Assembly (NCBI GenBank): GCA_023818745.1
Contig: JAMWBY010000008.1
Coordinates: 1 to 25,802, forward strand
Origin: Candidatus Omnitrophota bacterium
Lineage (GTDB): Bacteria > Ratteibacteria > UBA8468 > B48-G9 > JAFGKM01
Length of the DNA: 25,802 bases
Reading direction: 5' to 3'
Below, piece by piece: positions 8,382-17,279 of the stretch. Both the position numbers and the translations under genes were made by a program. A model generated the notes under the pieces. It was given only the letters and a program-made list of their open reading frames with translations. It was not told the origin of the DNA and made no database searches. The stretch's first letter is position 1; each line of letters begins with the position of its first letter.

Positions 8382-10792
8382 TTTTTCTCCTTTTTTTCCG
8401 TTTTCTTTTTTCTTGTAGTCTTTAAATATTTTTCTGTAAGTTCATTTATTCTTTCTGACACCATATAGTTAATAGTCCCTTCAGGATAAGTATTATCTTT
8501 TCTTTTTTCTCCTGCTGGTATCCCTGTTAAAATTTCTATTCCCTCATCTATAGTTTTTACTGCCCAAATATGAAACATTCCTTTTTCAACTGCTTCAATC
8601 ACTTCATCATTTAAAATTAAATGTTTTAAATTTCTTTCCGGAATTATAACACCTTGTTTTCCAGTTAAACCTTTTGCTTTACAGGTATAATAGAACCCTT
8701 CTATTTTTTCATTTATTCCTCCGACTGGCTGAATTTCTCCTTTTTGATTTACAGAACCAGTGACAGCAATACCCTGTTTTATTGGAACGTTCGCAAGTGC
8801 AGAGAGTAATACATATATTTCTGTTGATGATGCACTATCTCCTTCAATTTCTTCATATAGTTGTTCAAAACATATACTTGCTGAAAAAGAAACAGACCTT
8901 TCTTGTCCATATTTTTCATTAAAATAAGTATTTAGAATTAAAAATCCTTTATTATGAATCTTTCCTGCAAGTTTTACTTCTCTATCAATATTTATAACAC
9001 CGCTTCTTCCAATATAAACATTACAGGTTATTTTGGATGGTTTCCCAAAACTATAATCACCAAGAGAAATAATAGACAATCCATTTATTTGTCCTACTTT
9101 TTCTCCATCTGTATCCACCATTATAGTTCCTTCTTTTATTAATTCTTCAATCCTTTTTTCAATTAGATTTGACCTATAAATTTTTTCTTCAAGTGCTTTT
9201 TTAACATGTTTTTCCATTACAATTTCAGAATTATCCATTTCTGCCCAGAAATTTGCTTCTCTAATAATATCAGCAATTTCAATAAAATGGGTAGTCAATT
9301 TTTCTCTATCTTCAACAATTCTTGAGCCATACTCTATAATTTTGCCAACAGCATACTTATCCAAATGTCTTAAATTTTCTTCTTTACATATTTTGCTTAT
9401 AAAAGAAGCATAATTTCTATATCCTTCTTCATTTTTATCCATAAGTAAACTGAAATCTGCTCTTACTTTAAAAAGTTTTCTAAATTCTTCGTCATACGTA
9501 TATAGAAGATAATAAAAAATCGGATGTCCTATAAGAATAACTTTACCATCAAAAGGTATTGGTTGTGGTCTTAAAGTAGGAGTATTTATTAATCTAAACT
9601 GTTCGTTTAAATCCTCAATAATTATCTCATTATTTTTTAGTGCTCTTTTTAATGTTTCCCATGCATAATAATTTTTCAAAACATCAAGAACCTGTAAAAT
9701 TAAGTAACCACCGTTTGCTTTATGGAGAGCACCTGGTTTTATCATAGTAAAATCAGTTACCATTGCTCCAAATTGAGGCCTATATTCTATTCTACCACTT
9801 AAGTTATAAGCAGTTGGATTTGTTTCTTTAATAACAGGAGAACCTTTTGTATTTGAATTATCTATGAAAACATTTACAGTATATCTGTAAAGAGAAGAAT
9901 CTCTATCAGGTAGTTTTAAACCTGGTAATAACTCAATTTCTTTTTTTTCTTTAAAATCATCTAAATTTTCAATCATGTCTTTTTCTACTTGGTCAAGATA
10001 ATTACAAACATCTTTAAAATCTTTATATTTTTCTTTTAGTTCTGTTATTCTTGGAGCAATTGTAAATTCTGCTGTTTCTCTCTCAAGTTTATTAAGTTTA
10101 TCTTTTGCTTCCTTTTCAAATTCTCTAACTTTTCTCAACACATCATTTAACTCTTCATATAAAAAATCCTGTTTTTTTCTTATTTCATTTTTGGCTTCAT
10201 CTGTTAATTTATCTATGTCTTCTTCTTTAAGTGGCTGTCCCTCTATGAGAGGGATAAAAACTACTCCAGAAGGGGTTTGTTTTATTTGGAAGCCAGCATT
10301 TTTTGCGGATTGTTCTATTTTTTCAAAAAGTTCATTTCTTTTATTTTGAAATTCTTTTATAATTTGATTTTTGTGTTCCTCGTAAATATCGCTTTCAAAT
10401 GTTTTTGGGAGTTCAACTTTTAACTCGTTAACAAGCGACTCCATATCCTTTTTAAATTCATTTGCTTTGCCTGGTGGAAATCTTAAAACATTAGGATTAT
10501 CGGGATTTGAAAAATTATATACATAACACCAATCATCCGGTGTTTTCCCTTTTTCAGCAATTTTTCTTACTGCCTGTTCTACCGATGTTGTTCTGCCACT
10601 ACCTGTTATTCCAGAGACAAAAATGTTATAGCCACTACTTTTAATTCTTAGTCCAAATTCAAGCGCCTTTTTCGCTCTTTCCTGTCCTATTATACCCTCT
10701 AAAGGAGGAACTTCTTCAGTTGTATTGAAATTCAATAAATTATAATCACACTTTGTTTTTAAATATTCAACATCTACTTTATATTTTTCCAT
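8378..10792 (-). CDS. Lon-like ATP-dependent protease with AAA_32 domain
   Basis: This 804-residue protein belongs to the Lon-related family with an AAA_32-type ATPase and a C-terminal Lon protease domain, separate from classical LonA. The Walker A site is GITGSGRT (61-68), with Arg in place of the usual Lys, a known feature of this subfamily. A long helical insertion (about 110-290), rich in Lys and Glu, is probably coiled coil. The proteolytic dyad is S653 in GDSAS and K696 in GGINEKIEG; the 43-residue separation equals that of E. coli Lon (S679/K722). The C-terminal 40 residues are charged and lysine-rich. It is the first gene of the long operon, with its own promoter and a strong AAGGAG site 4 bases from the ATG. 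The substrates are unknown. Confidence 0.92.
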   Translation of the reverse strand: MEKYKVDVEYLKTKCDYNLLNFNTTEEVPPLEGIIGQERAKKALEFGLRIKSSGYNIFVSGITGSGRTTSVEQAVRKIAEKGKTPDDWCYVYNFSNPDNPNVLRFPPGKANEFKKDMESLVNELKVELPKTFESDIYEEHKNQIIKEFQNKRNELFEKIEQSAKNAGFQIKQTPSGVVFIPLIEGQPLKEEDIDKLTDEAKNEIRKKQDFLYEELNDVLRKVREFEKEAKDKLNKLERETAEFTIAPRITELKEKYKDFKDVCNYLDQVEKDMIENLDDFKEKKEIELLPGLKLPDRDSSLYRYTVNVFIDNSNTKGSPVIKETNPTAYNLSGRIEYRPQFGAMVTDFTMIKPGALHKANGGYLILQVLDVLKNYYAWETLKRALKNNEIIIEDLNEQFRLINTPTLRPQPIPFDGKVILIGHPIFYYLLYTYDEEFRKLFKVRADFSLLMDKNEEGYRNYASFISKICKEENLRHLDKYAVGKIIEYGSRIVEDREKLTTHFIEIADIIREANFWAEMDNSEIVMEKHVKKALEEKIYRSNLIEKRIEELIKEGTIMVDTDGEKVGQINGLSIISLGDYSFGKPSKITCNVYIGRSGVINIDREVKLAGKIHNKGFLILNTYFNEKYGQERSVSFSASICFEQLYEEIEGDSASSTEIYVLLSALANVPIKQGIAVTGSVNQKGEIQPVGGINEKIEGFYYTCKAKGLTGKQGVIIPERNLKHLILNDEVIEAVEKGMFHIWAVKTIDEGIEILTGIPAGEKRKDNTYPEGTINYMVSERINELTEKYLKTTRKKKTEKKEKK

Positions 10793-10796
10793 ACAA

Positions 10797-10802
10797 CTCC
10801 TT
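10797..10802 (-). promoter_or_regulatory. Ribosome binding site of the Lon-like protease gene
   Basis: AAGGAG on the minus strand, 4 bases before the ATG at 10792. It is a near-perfect Shine-Dalgarno match and supports that start. Confidence 0.8.
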
Positions 10803-10808
10803 TTTTAA

Positions 10809-10837
10809 ATATTACAACTGAAAAATATTAAAGTCAA
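10809..10837 (-). promoter_or_regulatory. Predicted sigma70-type promoter for the protease-yajC-larC-valS-rplU operon
   Basis: On the minus strand a -35 TTGACT (10832-10837, 5 of 6 consensus) is separated by exactly 17 bases from a -10 TAATAT (10809-10814, 4 of 6). It lies in the 66-base gap after iorB. Transcription would begin near 10802 and include the AAGGAG site. It is the only clear promoter before the ten-gene run down to base 1. This is inference from sequence only. Confidence 0.6.
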
Positions 10838-10858
10838 ATTCTGCAATAATTATAATTG

Positions 10859-11413
10859 TCAACCAGAAAAATAATTAAAAGCGTTCAGATTTATTTCCCA
10901 AAACTTTTCAGGAATAAAATTTTTCATTGAAGAAATTAAACTTTCTTTTTTAAGAGGGATAAATTTTGAAGAAAACCCAAGCATAAGTATATTTAGAATT
11001 TTCACAGAGCCAATTTTTTTCGCGATTGAAGTGAAATTTTCTATATATATATTTTTTGTTTTTGATTTTAGAATTTCAATAATTTCATTATAGTTATACT
11101 GAGCACCTAAAAGTGGAATTGGAAAACTATTAACAACTACTATTCCACCCTTTTTGATATAGAGAATGGCTCTTGCTGTTTCAAGTGGTTCAAAACCTAT
11201 GATAAGGTCAGCATTTCCAAAAGGTATTTTAGGTCCAAAAATACAATTTAATCTTATATGGGACTCTACAGAACCGCCTCTTTGAGCCATACCATGAATT
11301 TCACACCCCTTAACAGGTAATTTTTCAATTACACCAGCATTTCCTATAATATTAGAACATAAGATTATTCCTTGTCCTCCAACACCACATATTAAAATAT
11401 CAAATTTTTTCAT
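10859..11413 (-). CDS. iorB: Indolepyruvate:ferredoxin oxidoreductase, beta subunit (IorB)
   Basis: IorB is the gamma-domain subunit of the oxygen-sensitive enzyme that oxidatively decarboxylates aryl-2-oxoacids (indolepyruvate, phenylpyruvate) to acyl-CoA with ferredoxin reduction. The 184-residue product has the family start FDILICGVGGQGIILCSNIIG (4-24), a POR-gamma Rossmann-like fold, then EIHGMAQRGGSVESHIR (38-54) and ADLIIGFEPLETARA. The length is normal. The ATG lies 14 bases inside the end of iorA and has a GGAGC ribosome binding site there, so the two subunits are probably made in a coupled way. Confidence 0.93.
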   Translation of the reverse strand: MKKFDILICGVGGQGIILCSNIIGNAGVIEKLPVKGCEIHGMAQRGGSVESHIRLNCIFGPKIPFGNADLIIGFEPLETARAILYIKKGGIVVVNSFPIPLLGAQYNYNEIIEILKSKTKNIYIENFTSIAKKIGSVKILNILMLGFSSKFIPLKKESLISSMKNFIPEKFWEINLNAFNYFSG

Positions 11414-13163
11414 TTTTTATTGCTCCAAATGGACATATTTCTTTACACATTCCACATCCACTACATAAAATCCCAATTTCTATTTCTCCATTAATTAAAT
11501 TAATTGAAGGACAACCAATGTCTAAACATAATTTACATTTTTTGCAAATACTTTTATCTACATAATAATAAAATTCTTTTTCTTTTTTTGTAATATGAAT
11601 ACACTCTCTTTTAAAAATTATAACTTTTACACCTACCTCATCTTTTATCTTTTTTATTTCTTCAATTGTATCCTTAATTTTATAAGGGTCAACTTCAATA
11701 ACATTTTTAACTCCGCAACTTTCAACAAGTTTTTTTAAATCAATTTCTATTGTTTTTTCTCCTTTTGCAGTTCTTCCAGTCCCTGGATGTGGTTGATGAC
11801 CTGTCATTGCTGTTGTTCTATTATCAAGTATTGCTATAAATTGATTTGAGTTGTTATAAACAGAATTTATTAATCCAGGTATTCCAGCATGGAAAAATGT
11901 TGAATCACCTATTATTGAAATTATATAATTTTTTTCAAATTTTGAAATTCCGCTTCCCACAGAAATACCTGCTCCCATACATAAACAAGTATCAATTGTC
12001 CCTAATCTAACCCCAAGAGTATAACATCCAATATCTGCAGGAAAAATTGCATTTTTCCCAAAAACCTTTTTTAGAATATAAAAAGACCCAAGATGAGAAC
12101 ATCCTGAACAAAGTAAAGGATTTCTTTGGGGGAGATAGATATTATGGTGCATTTTTTTCTTTTTTTTCTCTATTGCCTTTTCAATTTCTTCAACAGAAAG
12201 TTCACCTTCTTTTTTCACATCCCCACTTATTTTCCCCAGAATTTTTATTTCAGGATTATATTTTTTGGCACAGAAGTATAAAAATTCCTCTACTACAGGG
12301 TCTCCTTCTTCAAAAACAAAAACTTTTTTTAGTTTTTTTATGAAATTTCCAAGTTTTTTTTCTGGTATAGGATATGAACTAACTTTAAATACAGAATAAA
12401 ATTTATTTTTTAAAGAAAGATATTCTTTTAGATAGAGATAAGTTAGTCCAGAGGATACAAATCCTAAATTTCCTTCTCCTTTGTCTATCTTGTTTATTTC
12501 CAGTTTTTCCACTTCTTTTTTTATTAATTTTAGTTTTTCATTTAATTTTTCATGAGCAATTCTTGCATTTGCAGGAACCATCACAAATTGTTGAGGGTTT
12601 TTGACAAAATTAGGTAAAATATTTTTTACTTTTCTTTTTCCAATTAAAACATCTGATTTTCCATGAGATAATCTTGTTACACTTCTTATCATTACAGGTA
12701 TCTTAAATTTTTCGGAAAACTCAAAAGAAAAGATAGCAATATCTTTTGCTTCCTGAATAGTTGAAGGTTCAAAACAAACTATTTTTGAAAACTGTGCATA
12801 TCTCCTTGAGTCCTGTTCGTTTTGAGAAGAGTGAGCAAAAGGGTCATCAGCAACTACAATTATAAATCCACCTACAATTCCTGTATAGGCAGATGTAAGT
12901 AAAGAATCAGAAGCAACATTAAGTCCAACATGTTTCATAATAACACAACTTCTTTTTCCAGTTAAACTTACGCCATAAGCATTTTCAAAAGCGACCTTTT
13001 CATTTATACTCCACTCTATATAAATTTCATCTTTAGCGATAGAAAGGAGGTATTCAGTTATTTCTGATGAAGGTGTTCCAGGATATGCAAAAGATGCTTC
13101 CACTCCTCCTTCAAATAAACCTTGTGCAATTGCTTCATTTCCAAGAAGATATTTTTTTTCCAT
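11400..13163 (-). CDS. iorA: Indolepyruvate:ferredoxin oxidoreductase, alpha subunit (IorA)
   Basis: IorA is the catalytic thiamine-diphosphate and iron-sulfur subunit. The 587-residue protein starts with the pyrimidine-binding domain (LLGNEAIAQGLFEGGVEASFAYPGTPSSEI). It carries the TPP motif GDS (419-421) with the closing DNRTTAMTGHQPHPG segment. It ends in a ferredoxin-like domain with two cysteine sets: C540, C543, C546, C551 and C567, C570, C573, C577. These should hold two 4Fe-4S clusters, with the second set in the classic CxxCxxCxxxCP form. An additional cysteine pair (CSGCSH, about 354-359) precedes the TPP domain. The length fits the family. The gene has its own promoter at 13172-13200. 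It indicates anaerobic aromatic amino-acid catabolism or reverse synthesis. Confidence 0.95.
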   Translation of the reverse strand: MEKKYLLGNEAIAQGLFEGGVEASFAYPGTPSSEITEYLLSIAKDEIYIEWSINEKVAFENAYGVSLTGKRSCVIMKHVGLNVASDSLLTSAYTGIVGGFIIVVADDPFAHSSQNEQDSRRYAQFSKIVCFEPSTIQEAKDIAIFSFEFSEKFKIPVMIRSVTRLSHGKSDVLIGKRKVKNILPNFVKNPQQFVMVPANARIAHEKLNEKLKLIKKEVEKLEINKIDKGEGNLGFVSSGLTYLYLKEYLSLKNKFYSVFKVSSYPIPEKKLGNFIKKLKKVFVFEEGDPVVEEFLYFCAKKYNPEIKILGKISGDVKKEGELSVEEIEKAIEKKKKKMHHNIYLPQRNPLLCSGCSHLGSFYILKKVFGKNAIFPADIGCYTLGVRLGTIDTCLCMGAGISVGSGISKFEKNYIISIIGDSTFFHAGIPGLINSVYNNSNQFIAILDNRTTAMTGHQPHPGTGRTAKGEKTIEIDLKKLVESCGVKNVIEVDPYKIKDTIEEIKKIKDEVGVKVIIFKRECIHITKKEKEFYYYVDKSICKKCKLCLDIGCPSINLINGEIEIGILCSGCGMCKEICPFGAIKNEKI

Positions 13164-13171
13164 AAATTTTT

Positions 13172-13200
13172 ATTATAACATCAAAGTAAAAATTTGAGAA
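13172..13200 (-). promoter_or_regulatory. Predicted promoter of iorAB, nearly leaderless
   Basis: The minus strand has a perfect -10 TATAAT (13172-13177), a 17-base spacer and TTCTCA (13195-13200, 4 of 6) as -35. The -10 ends only 8 bases before the iorA ATG at 13163, so transcription should start at or within about two bases of the start codon. No Shine-Dalgarno motif is visible in that stretch, consistent with a leaderless mRNA. Confidence 0.6.
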
Positions 13201-13206
13201 TAAATA

Positions 13207-14652
13207 TTATTTTTTCTTGAAAATATAAATTTCTAAAAGGTAGTAATATTGACTTTCGCCTTTCAATTTATTCAAAAGTTTTTCATTATATACATATTTT
13301 TTTTCATAGATTTTTTCAAATTGTTTTTCAAAAAATTTTTTTGCTTCTTCAGAAATTTCAGCACTGTTAACAAAATCAAGAATAAGAAAAAAATTTTCTT
13401 TATCTTTCATCAATTTAATTATTTTATCCAGGTCATTTTTGCTTTTTATTTCAATTATCTGACTTTTTCCTTTATAATACCAGAAAATTGGAGAAATTAA
13501 ATCTTTTTCAATTTTTTCTGTAGTAAATACCAAATCACTCTTTCCCTCTAATTTTTCAATTTCTTTATAAATTTCTCTAAAAGGTATTAACTTGCTTGCA
13601 TCATGATATTGAGAAACATTATCAGTAAAATAGAAAAAAAGCGAAGGAAATGTTGAAATAAAAACAAGGTATGAAATTATATTTTTTTTGCTTAATTTTT
13701 CAGTTCCTATTGCATAAAATAAAAACCAAAAAATAGAAAAAGGTATTAAATTTTGAGGAACTGTGGAACGGAAAAAGACAAAAAATAAAGGCAAAACAAG
13801 TGAAATTCCGATAAAATATTTTTTATTCTTCTCAAGTAGAAACACATTTTTCAAACTAATAATAAAGGTTATTGAATAAATTAAAAAGATAGGAACTAAA
13901 ATTTTAAAATTAAATGGATTTATTGTTTCTCCGAGAAAAAAATAAAATAATGTATATGGAATCCTTAAACTTATAGGTAAAGGTCTTATTACTCCAAGTG
14001 TAAAGCGAATTTGATAAGGTATTCTAATAAACCAGGGTATATAAAATAAAAAGGTTATCAGATACACATAAATAAATTTTAAATTTATTTTCTTTGAGAA
14101 AATAGCAAAAATAAACTGAATTAAAATAACTATAAATCCGAGATTATGCGTATAAAGAATTAAGACGTTTAACAGTATTAAAATTATTTTTGATTTTCTA
14201 TCCTGCTGTTCAAGAAAATTTAAAAAAACATAAAAAGAAATAATTGTCAGAAGTGTGAATAATGAATATGACTTAACAAGTTGAGACCAGAGAATAAGAG
14301 GTGGGCTTAAAGAAATAAAAAGTGAAAGAAGTAACCCTGTTTTTTCACTATTAAATTTTTTCCCTAAAATATATCCTAAAGGAATACACATTATACCAAA
14401 AATTAAAGGTAAAATCCTTAAAATAAATTCACTTTGTCCAAGTTTTAACCAAAAATGAACCATTATATAAAAAAGAGGTGGATGGGCATCATTAAAAGTG
14501 ATAAAATTGATTATCCATTTAATAGAATGTTTTCCAAGAGAAATTGCAAGAAATTCATCACACCAAAAAGAATGTCTTCCGAGATTTATAATTCTCAAAA
14601 TTGCACCTAACAATATTATAAAAAATAAAAAAAATATTGTTTTTTTATTCAT
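13207..14652 (-). CDS. GT39/PMT-like membrane glycosyltransferase with C-terminal soluble domain
   Basis: A 481-residue polytopic membrane protein of the GT-C fold (GT39, ArnT/dolichyl-phosphate-mannose mannosyltransferase relatives), which moves a sugar from a polyprenyl-phosphate carrier to an extracytoplasmic acceptor. The first membrane helix (about 6-23) is followed by an external loop with the acidic catalytic pair in WCDEF (31-35). The second loop has DAHPPLFYIMVHFWLKLGQSEFILR, a typical GT39 pattern. About ten membrane segments run to residue 345 or so. The final 135 residues are charged and lysine-rich and should be extracytoplasmic. This C-terminal domain is absent from the two other GT39 proteins here. 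It overlaps the upstream methyltransferase by 8 bases and is the last gene of the glycan operon. Sugar and acceptor are unknown. Confidence 0.82.
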   Translation of the reverse strand: MNKKTIFFLFFIILLGAILRIINLGRHSFWCDEFLAISLGKHSIKWIINFITFNDAHPPLFYIMVHFWLKLGQSEFILRILPLIFGIMCIPLGYILGKKFNSEKTGLLLSLFISLSPPLILWSQLVKSYSLFTLLTIISFYVFLNFLEQQDRKSKIILILLNVLILYTHNLGFIVILIQFIFAIFSKKINLKFIYVYLITFLFYIPWFIRIPYQIRFTLGVIRPLPISLRIPYTLFYFFLGETINPFNFKILVPIFLIYSITFIISLKNVFLLEKNKKYFIGISLVLPLFFVFFRSTVPQNLIPFSIFWFLFYAIGTEKLSKKNIISYLVFISTFPSLFFYFTDNVSQYHDASKLIPFREIYKEIEKLEGKSDLVFTTEKIEKDLISPIFWYYKGKSQIIEIKSKNDLDKIIKLMKDKENFFLILDFVNSAEISEEAKKFFEKQFEKIYEKKYVYNEKLLNKLKGESQYYYLLEIYIFKKK

Positions 14653-15412
14653 TTTTCAAAATTACAATCATACTCCTTTCTATAAGTAATTTCCAGATAT
14701 TGTAAAAGGATATTTTTTTATCAATAAACTCTTTAAAAATTATAATTTTTTTTAATTTGAAACCAGTTAACTTTGCAAGTTTTGAAATTGAATATTTATC
14801 AAAATGGAAAATTTGTGCAGGTAAATGAAGAATTGATTTTTCCTTTATTGTAAATTTTAAAATTTTAGCAATCATAAATAAATAATTAGAATGTAAAGGT
14901 GTTTTTATTATTAAAACTCCGTTTTGTTTTAAAAGTTTTTTACATTTTTGTAAATAATCTATTGGATTTTTTATGTGAGCAATTGAATCTAACATTGTAA
15001 TAGTATCAAATTTTTCTTGTGAATTTATTTCGGACAAATAATTATAAACTTTAAATCCCTTTTCTTTACAGAAATCCAAAGCGAAACTGGAAATATCCTG
15101 TCCATATACTTGGTAATCATTTTCTTTCATCAGAGACATAAATATTCCAATTCCACAGCCAACATCAAGAATTTTTCCTTTTTCAGGAATATATTTTTTC
15201 AATTTTTTCAAAAGATTTTTAAAATATTTTTTTCTCTCTTCATATACCTTAATATACCAGAGAGTAAAATAATTATTATCATAAATTTTTTCTGTATTAA
15301 CTGGCAATGGATAAAGAAAAGAAGTTTTGCAATCTTCACATTGATAAATTTTAAAACTTTGAGATTTGAACCTTAAACGAGAAAATCCATTGCAGATTAA
15401 ACATTTAACCAT
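14645..15412 (-). CDS. Class I SAM-dependent methyltransferase with N-terminal zinc ribbon
   Basis: A 255-residue methyltransferase of the Methyltransf_23 type often found in polysaccharide loci. Starting at the ATG (15412), it opens with a CxxC...CxxC zinc ribbon (C4, C7, C25, C28), then a linker, then the SAM-binding motif ILDVGCGIGIF (81-91). Next come YGQDIS (acidic loop binding the ribose) and the FDTITMLDSIAHIKNP stretch. A TTG three codons upstream (15421) is also in frame, but it overlaps the preceding gene; the ATG, 1 base past that gene's stop, is preferred. It lies between a GT2 and a GT39 gene, so a sugar or glycolipid substrate is likely. I infer this from context only. Confidence 0.85.
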   Translation of the reverse strand: MVKCLICNGFSRLRFKSQSFKIYQCEDCKTSFLYPLPVNTEKIYDNNYFTLWYIKVYEERKKYFKNLLKKLKKYIPEKGKILDVGCGIGIFMSLMKENDYQVYGQDISSFALDFCKEKGFKVYNYLSEINSQEKFDTITMLDSIAHIKNPIDYLQKCKKLLKQNGVLIIKTPLHSNYLFMIAKILKFTIKEKSILHLPAQIFHFDKYSISKLAKLTGFKLKKIIIFKEFIDKKISFYNIWKLLIERSMIVILKNE

Positions 15413-15413
15413 T

Positions 15414-16091
15414 TTATTCAATAAATCTATATTTTATTAAAGTCCAAATAGCATGTATTCCATCTTTAAAACGAATTTTTTTCCCTTCCTTAATACTTCT
15501 TGGATTATAGGAGATAGGAACTTCATAAATTTTATATCCCTTTTTTCTTATTTTTGCTGTAAATTCAGGACAGAATTCAAATTTTTTAGATTTTAAATTT
15601 ATATTCTCAATAACTTCTTTTTTAAACATTTTATAACAGGTTGGCTCATCAGTTATTTTTGCATTGTAAAGTATATTTGCTAACAAAGACAGTAATCTAC
15701 CACCAAGATAAAAGAAAAAAGATGCCTTTTTATTTTTTCTTAAAATTCTTGAACCAAAGACAACCTTTGCATTTTTTTCCTCCATAAATTTCAACATCTC
15801 AATCCAGTCGCTTGGATTATATTCTAAATCAGCATCCTGAATTACTATTACATCTCCTGTTACATATTTAAGTCCTTCCCTTATTGCCGAACCTTTTCCT
15901 TCATTTTTTTCTTTTAAAATAATTTTTATTTTTTCATCTTTAATTTGTTGTAAAATGTCTACTGTTCCATCTGTGCTTCCATCATCAACAACAATTATTT
16001 CTTTCTCAACATTAACTTGTTTTACTTTTTCTAATATTTTTAAAATTGTATCTTTCTCATTATAAACCGGTATTATAACTGATAGTTTCAT
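15414..16091 (-). CDS. GT2 glycosyltransferase, polyprenyl-phosphate sugar synthase (DPM1)-like
   Basis: A 225-residue cytoplasmic GT-A glycosyltransferase. It has IIPVYNEKDTI (6-16), the nucleotide-binding VVDDGSTDGT (34-43) and the DXD-containing QDADLEYNPSDW (85-96). This fits the DPM1-like subfamily, whose members transfer a sugar from a nucleotide donor to a polyprenyl phosphate. There is no C-terminal membrane pair. Such an enzyme would supply the lipid-linked sugar consumed by the GT39 proteins encoded on either side. The ATG directly abuts the upstream GT39 stop with no spacer. Confidence 0.9.
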   Translation of the reverse strand: MKLSVIIPVYNEKDTILKILEKVKQVNVEKEIIVVDDGSTDGTVDILQQIKDEKIKIILKEKNEGKGSAIREGLKYVTGDVIVIQDADLEYNPSDWIEMLKFMEEKNAKVVFGSRILRKNKKASFFFYLGGRLLSLLANILYNAKITDEPTCYKMFKKEVIENINLKSKKFEFCPEFTAKIRKKGYKIYEVPISYNPRSIKEGKKIRFKDGIHAIWTLIKYRFIE

Positions 16092-17279
16092 TTAATTTTC
16101 TCTTTCTTGAATTATAATTCTAAATTTGTCAATTACAAAAAATAAACCATAAACAGACAAAATAATATAAAATGGTTCAATAGGCAATCTATATCTTATT
16201 GAAGCAAGAAAAATTATATGGAAAATTGTAAATAGAATAATTAAACTGTGAAAAAATTGTGCCTTTTTATTTTTTAATGAAATAAAAAAACCAATAATAA
16301 AAAAAGGAATCATAATTCCAAATGAAAACACACTTATAAATCTGTAAAAAATCTTTTTTTCAAATTCAGGCGCATTTGGAACAATATTCCAGAATCTTTT
16401 AAACTTATTTTTGAGTAAATGAAAAAATCTATCTGGATTTTCTTTGATAACTTTAAATGCCATTTTATATAAAATTTTGTCTCTTGCTGTTTCTTCTATA
16501 AGATGTATATTTTCAGGAAAATAGGAACATGGACCACCTTCTGAATAAGGATTATTTCCTTCCCAAAATACCCATCCCCCCATAGTTGTCCCGGGTATAA
16601 ATTTATGAAAAATTTTATAATTTCTTATTATCCATGGAGAAAGAGATAAGACAAATCCAGTTGAAATTACGAGAATTTTTTTTAACTTTGTTTTTAATTT
16701 ATCCTTAAAGAATAAAATATGTAAAATTGAAACAGGAAAATAAAGTTGGAAAGTAGGTCTTGTAAGTCCAGAAATAGCCATTATGACTCCAGATTTAAAA
16801 GAAATTTTACCATTTGAATCTACCATTTTTATTAAATAAAAAATACTTAAAACTACCAAGAAAACAAATAGAGTTTCTGTAAGTAAAAAACCATTATAAA
16901 AAACAAAAAAAGGATAAACAGCAGAAATACAAGCAGAAAATGCGCCTGTTTTTCTGTTAAAAATTTCTTTTCCTGTAAGATAAATAAGGTATATTGTAAA
17001 AGTTGAAATAAGAGATTGTAGAATTCTGATACTTAAAATATTAAATTTTAAAATTATAAGCATGCTTAAAATTAAAGGATATAAAGGCGGTCTAAAACTT
17101 TTAAAATTCTCTGAAACAATCAGTCCTTTGCCTAATAAAAAATTTTCTGCCATTTTAAAATATTCATATTCATCATCAAAGTATAGTTGATTTTTTAGAG
17201 TAAGAATAAAACCTAATCTTAGTAAAAATCCAAAAATTAATATATAAATCAAAATTTTTCTTTCAGGTATTCTTTCCAT
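16092..17279 (-). CDS. GT39-like membrane glycosyltransferase (paralogue of the 19331-20545 gene)
   Basis: A 395-residue polytopic membrane protein of the PMT/GT39 group. The first helix (about 9-27) leads into an external loop with the acidic pair in YFDDEYEYF (34-42). SFRPPLYPLILSML follows as the family's xPPLYxxL element. A conserved loop RNYKIFHKFIPGTTMGGWVFWEGNN and a C-terminal IRYRLPIEPFYIILSVYG pattern recur in the third GT39 protein of this operon, so the two are paralogues. There is no extra C-terminal soluble domain. The ATG at 17279 lies 31 bases inside the deacetylase gene. A TTG just after that gene's stop is an alternative, but it would shorten the basic N-terminus. Confidence 0.82.
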   Translation of the reverse strand: MERIPERKILIYILIFGFLLRLGFILTLKNQLYFDDEYEYFKMAENFLLGKGLIVSENFKSFRPPLYPLILSMLIILKFNILSIRILQSLISTFTIYLIYLTGKEIFNRKTGAFSACISAVYPFFVFYNGFLLTETLFVFLVVLSIFYLIKMVDSNGKISFKSGVIMAISGLTRPTFQLYFPVSILHILFFKDKLKTKLKKILVISTGFVLSLSPWIIRNYKIFHKFIPGTTMGGWVFWEGNNPYSEGGPCSYFPENIHLIEETARDKILYKMAFKVIKENPDRFFHLLKNKFKRFWNIVPNAPEFEKKIFYRFISVFSFGIMIPFFIIGFFISLKNKKAQFFHSLIILFTIFHIIFLASIRYRLPIEPFYIILSVYGLFFVIDKFRIIIQEREN

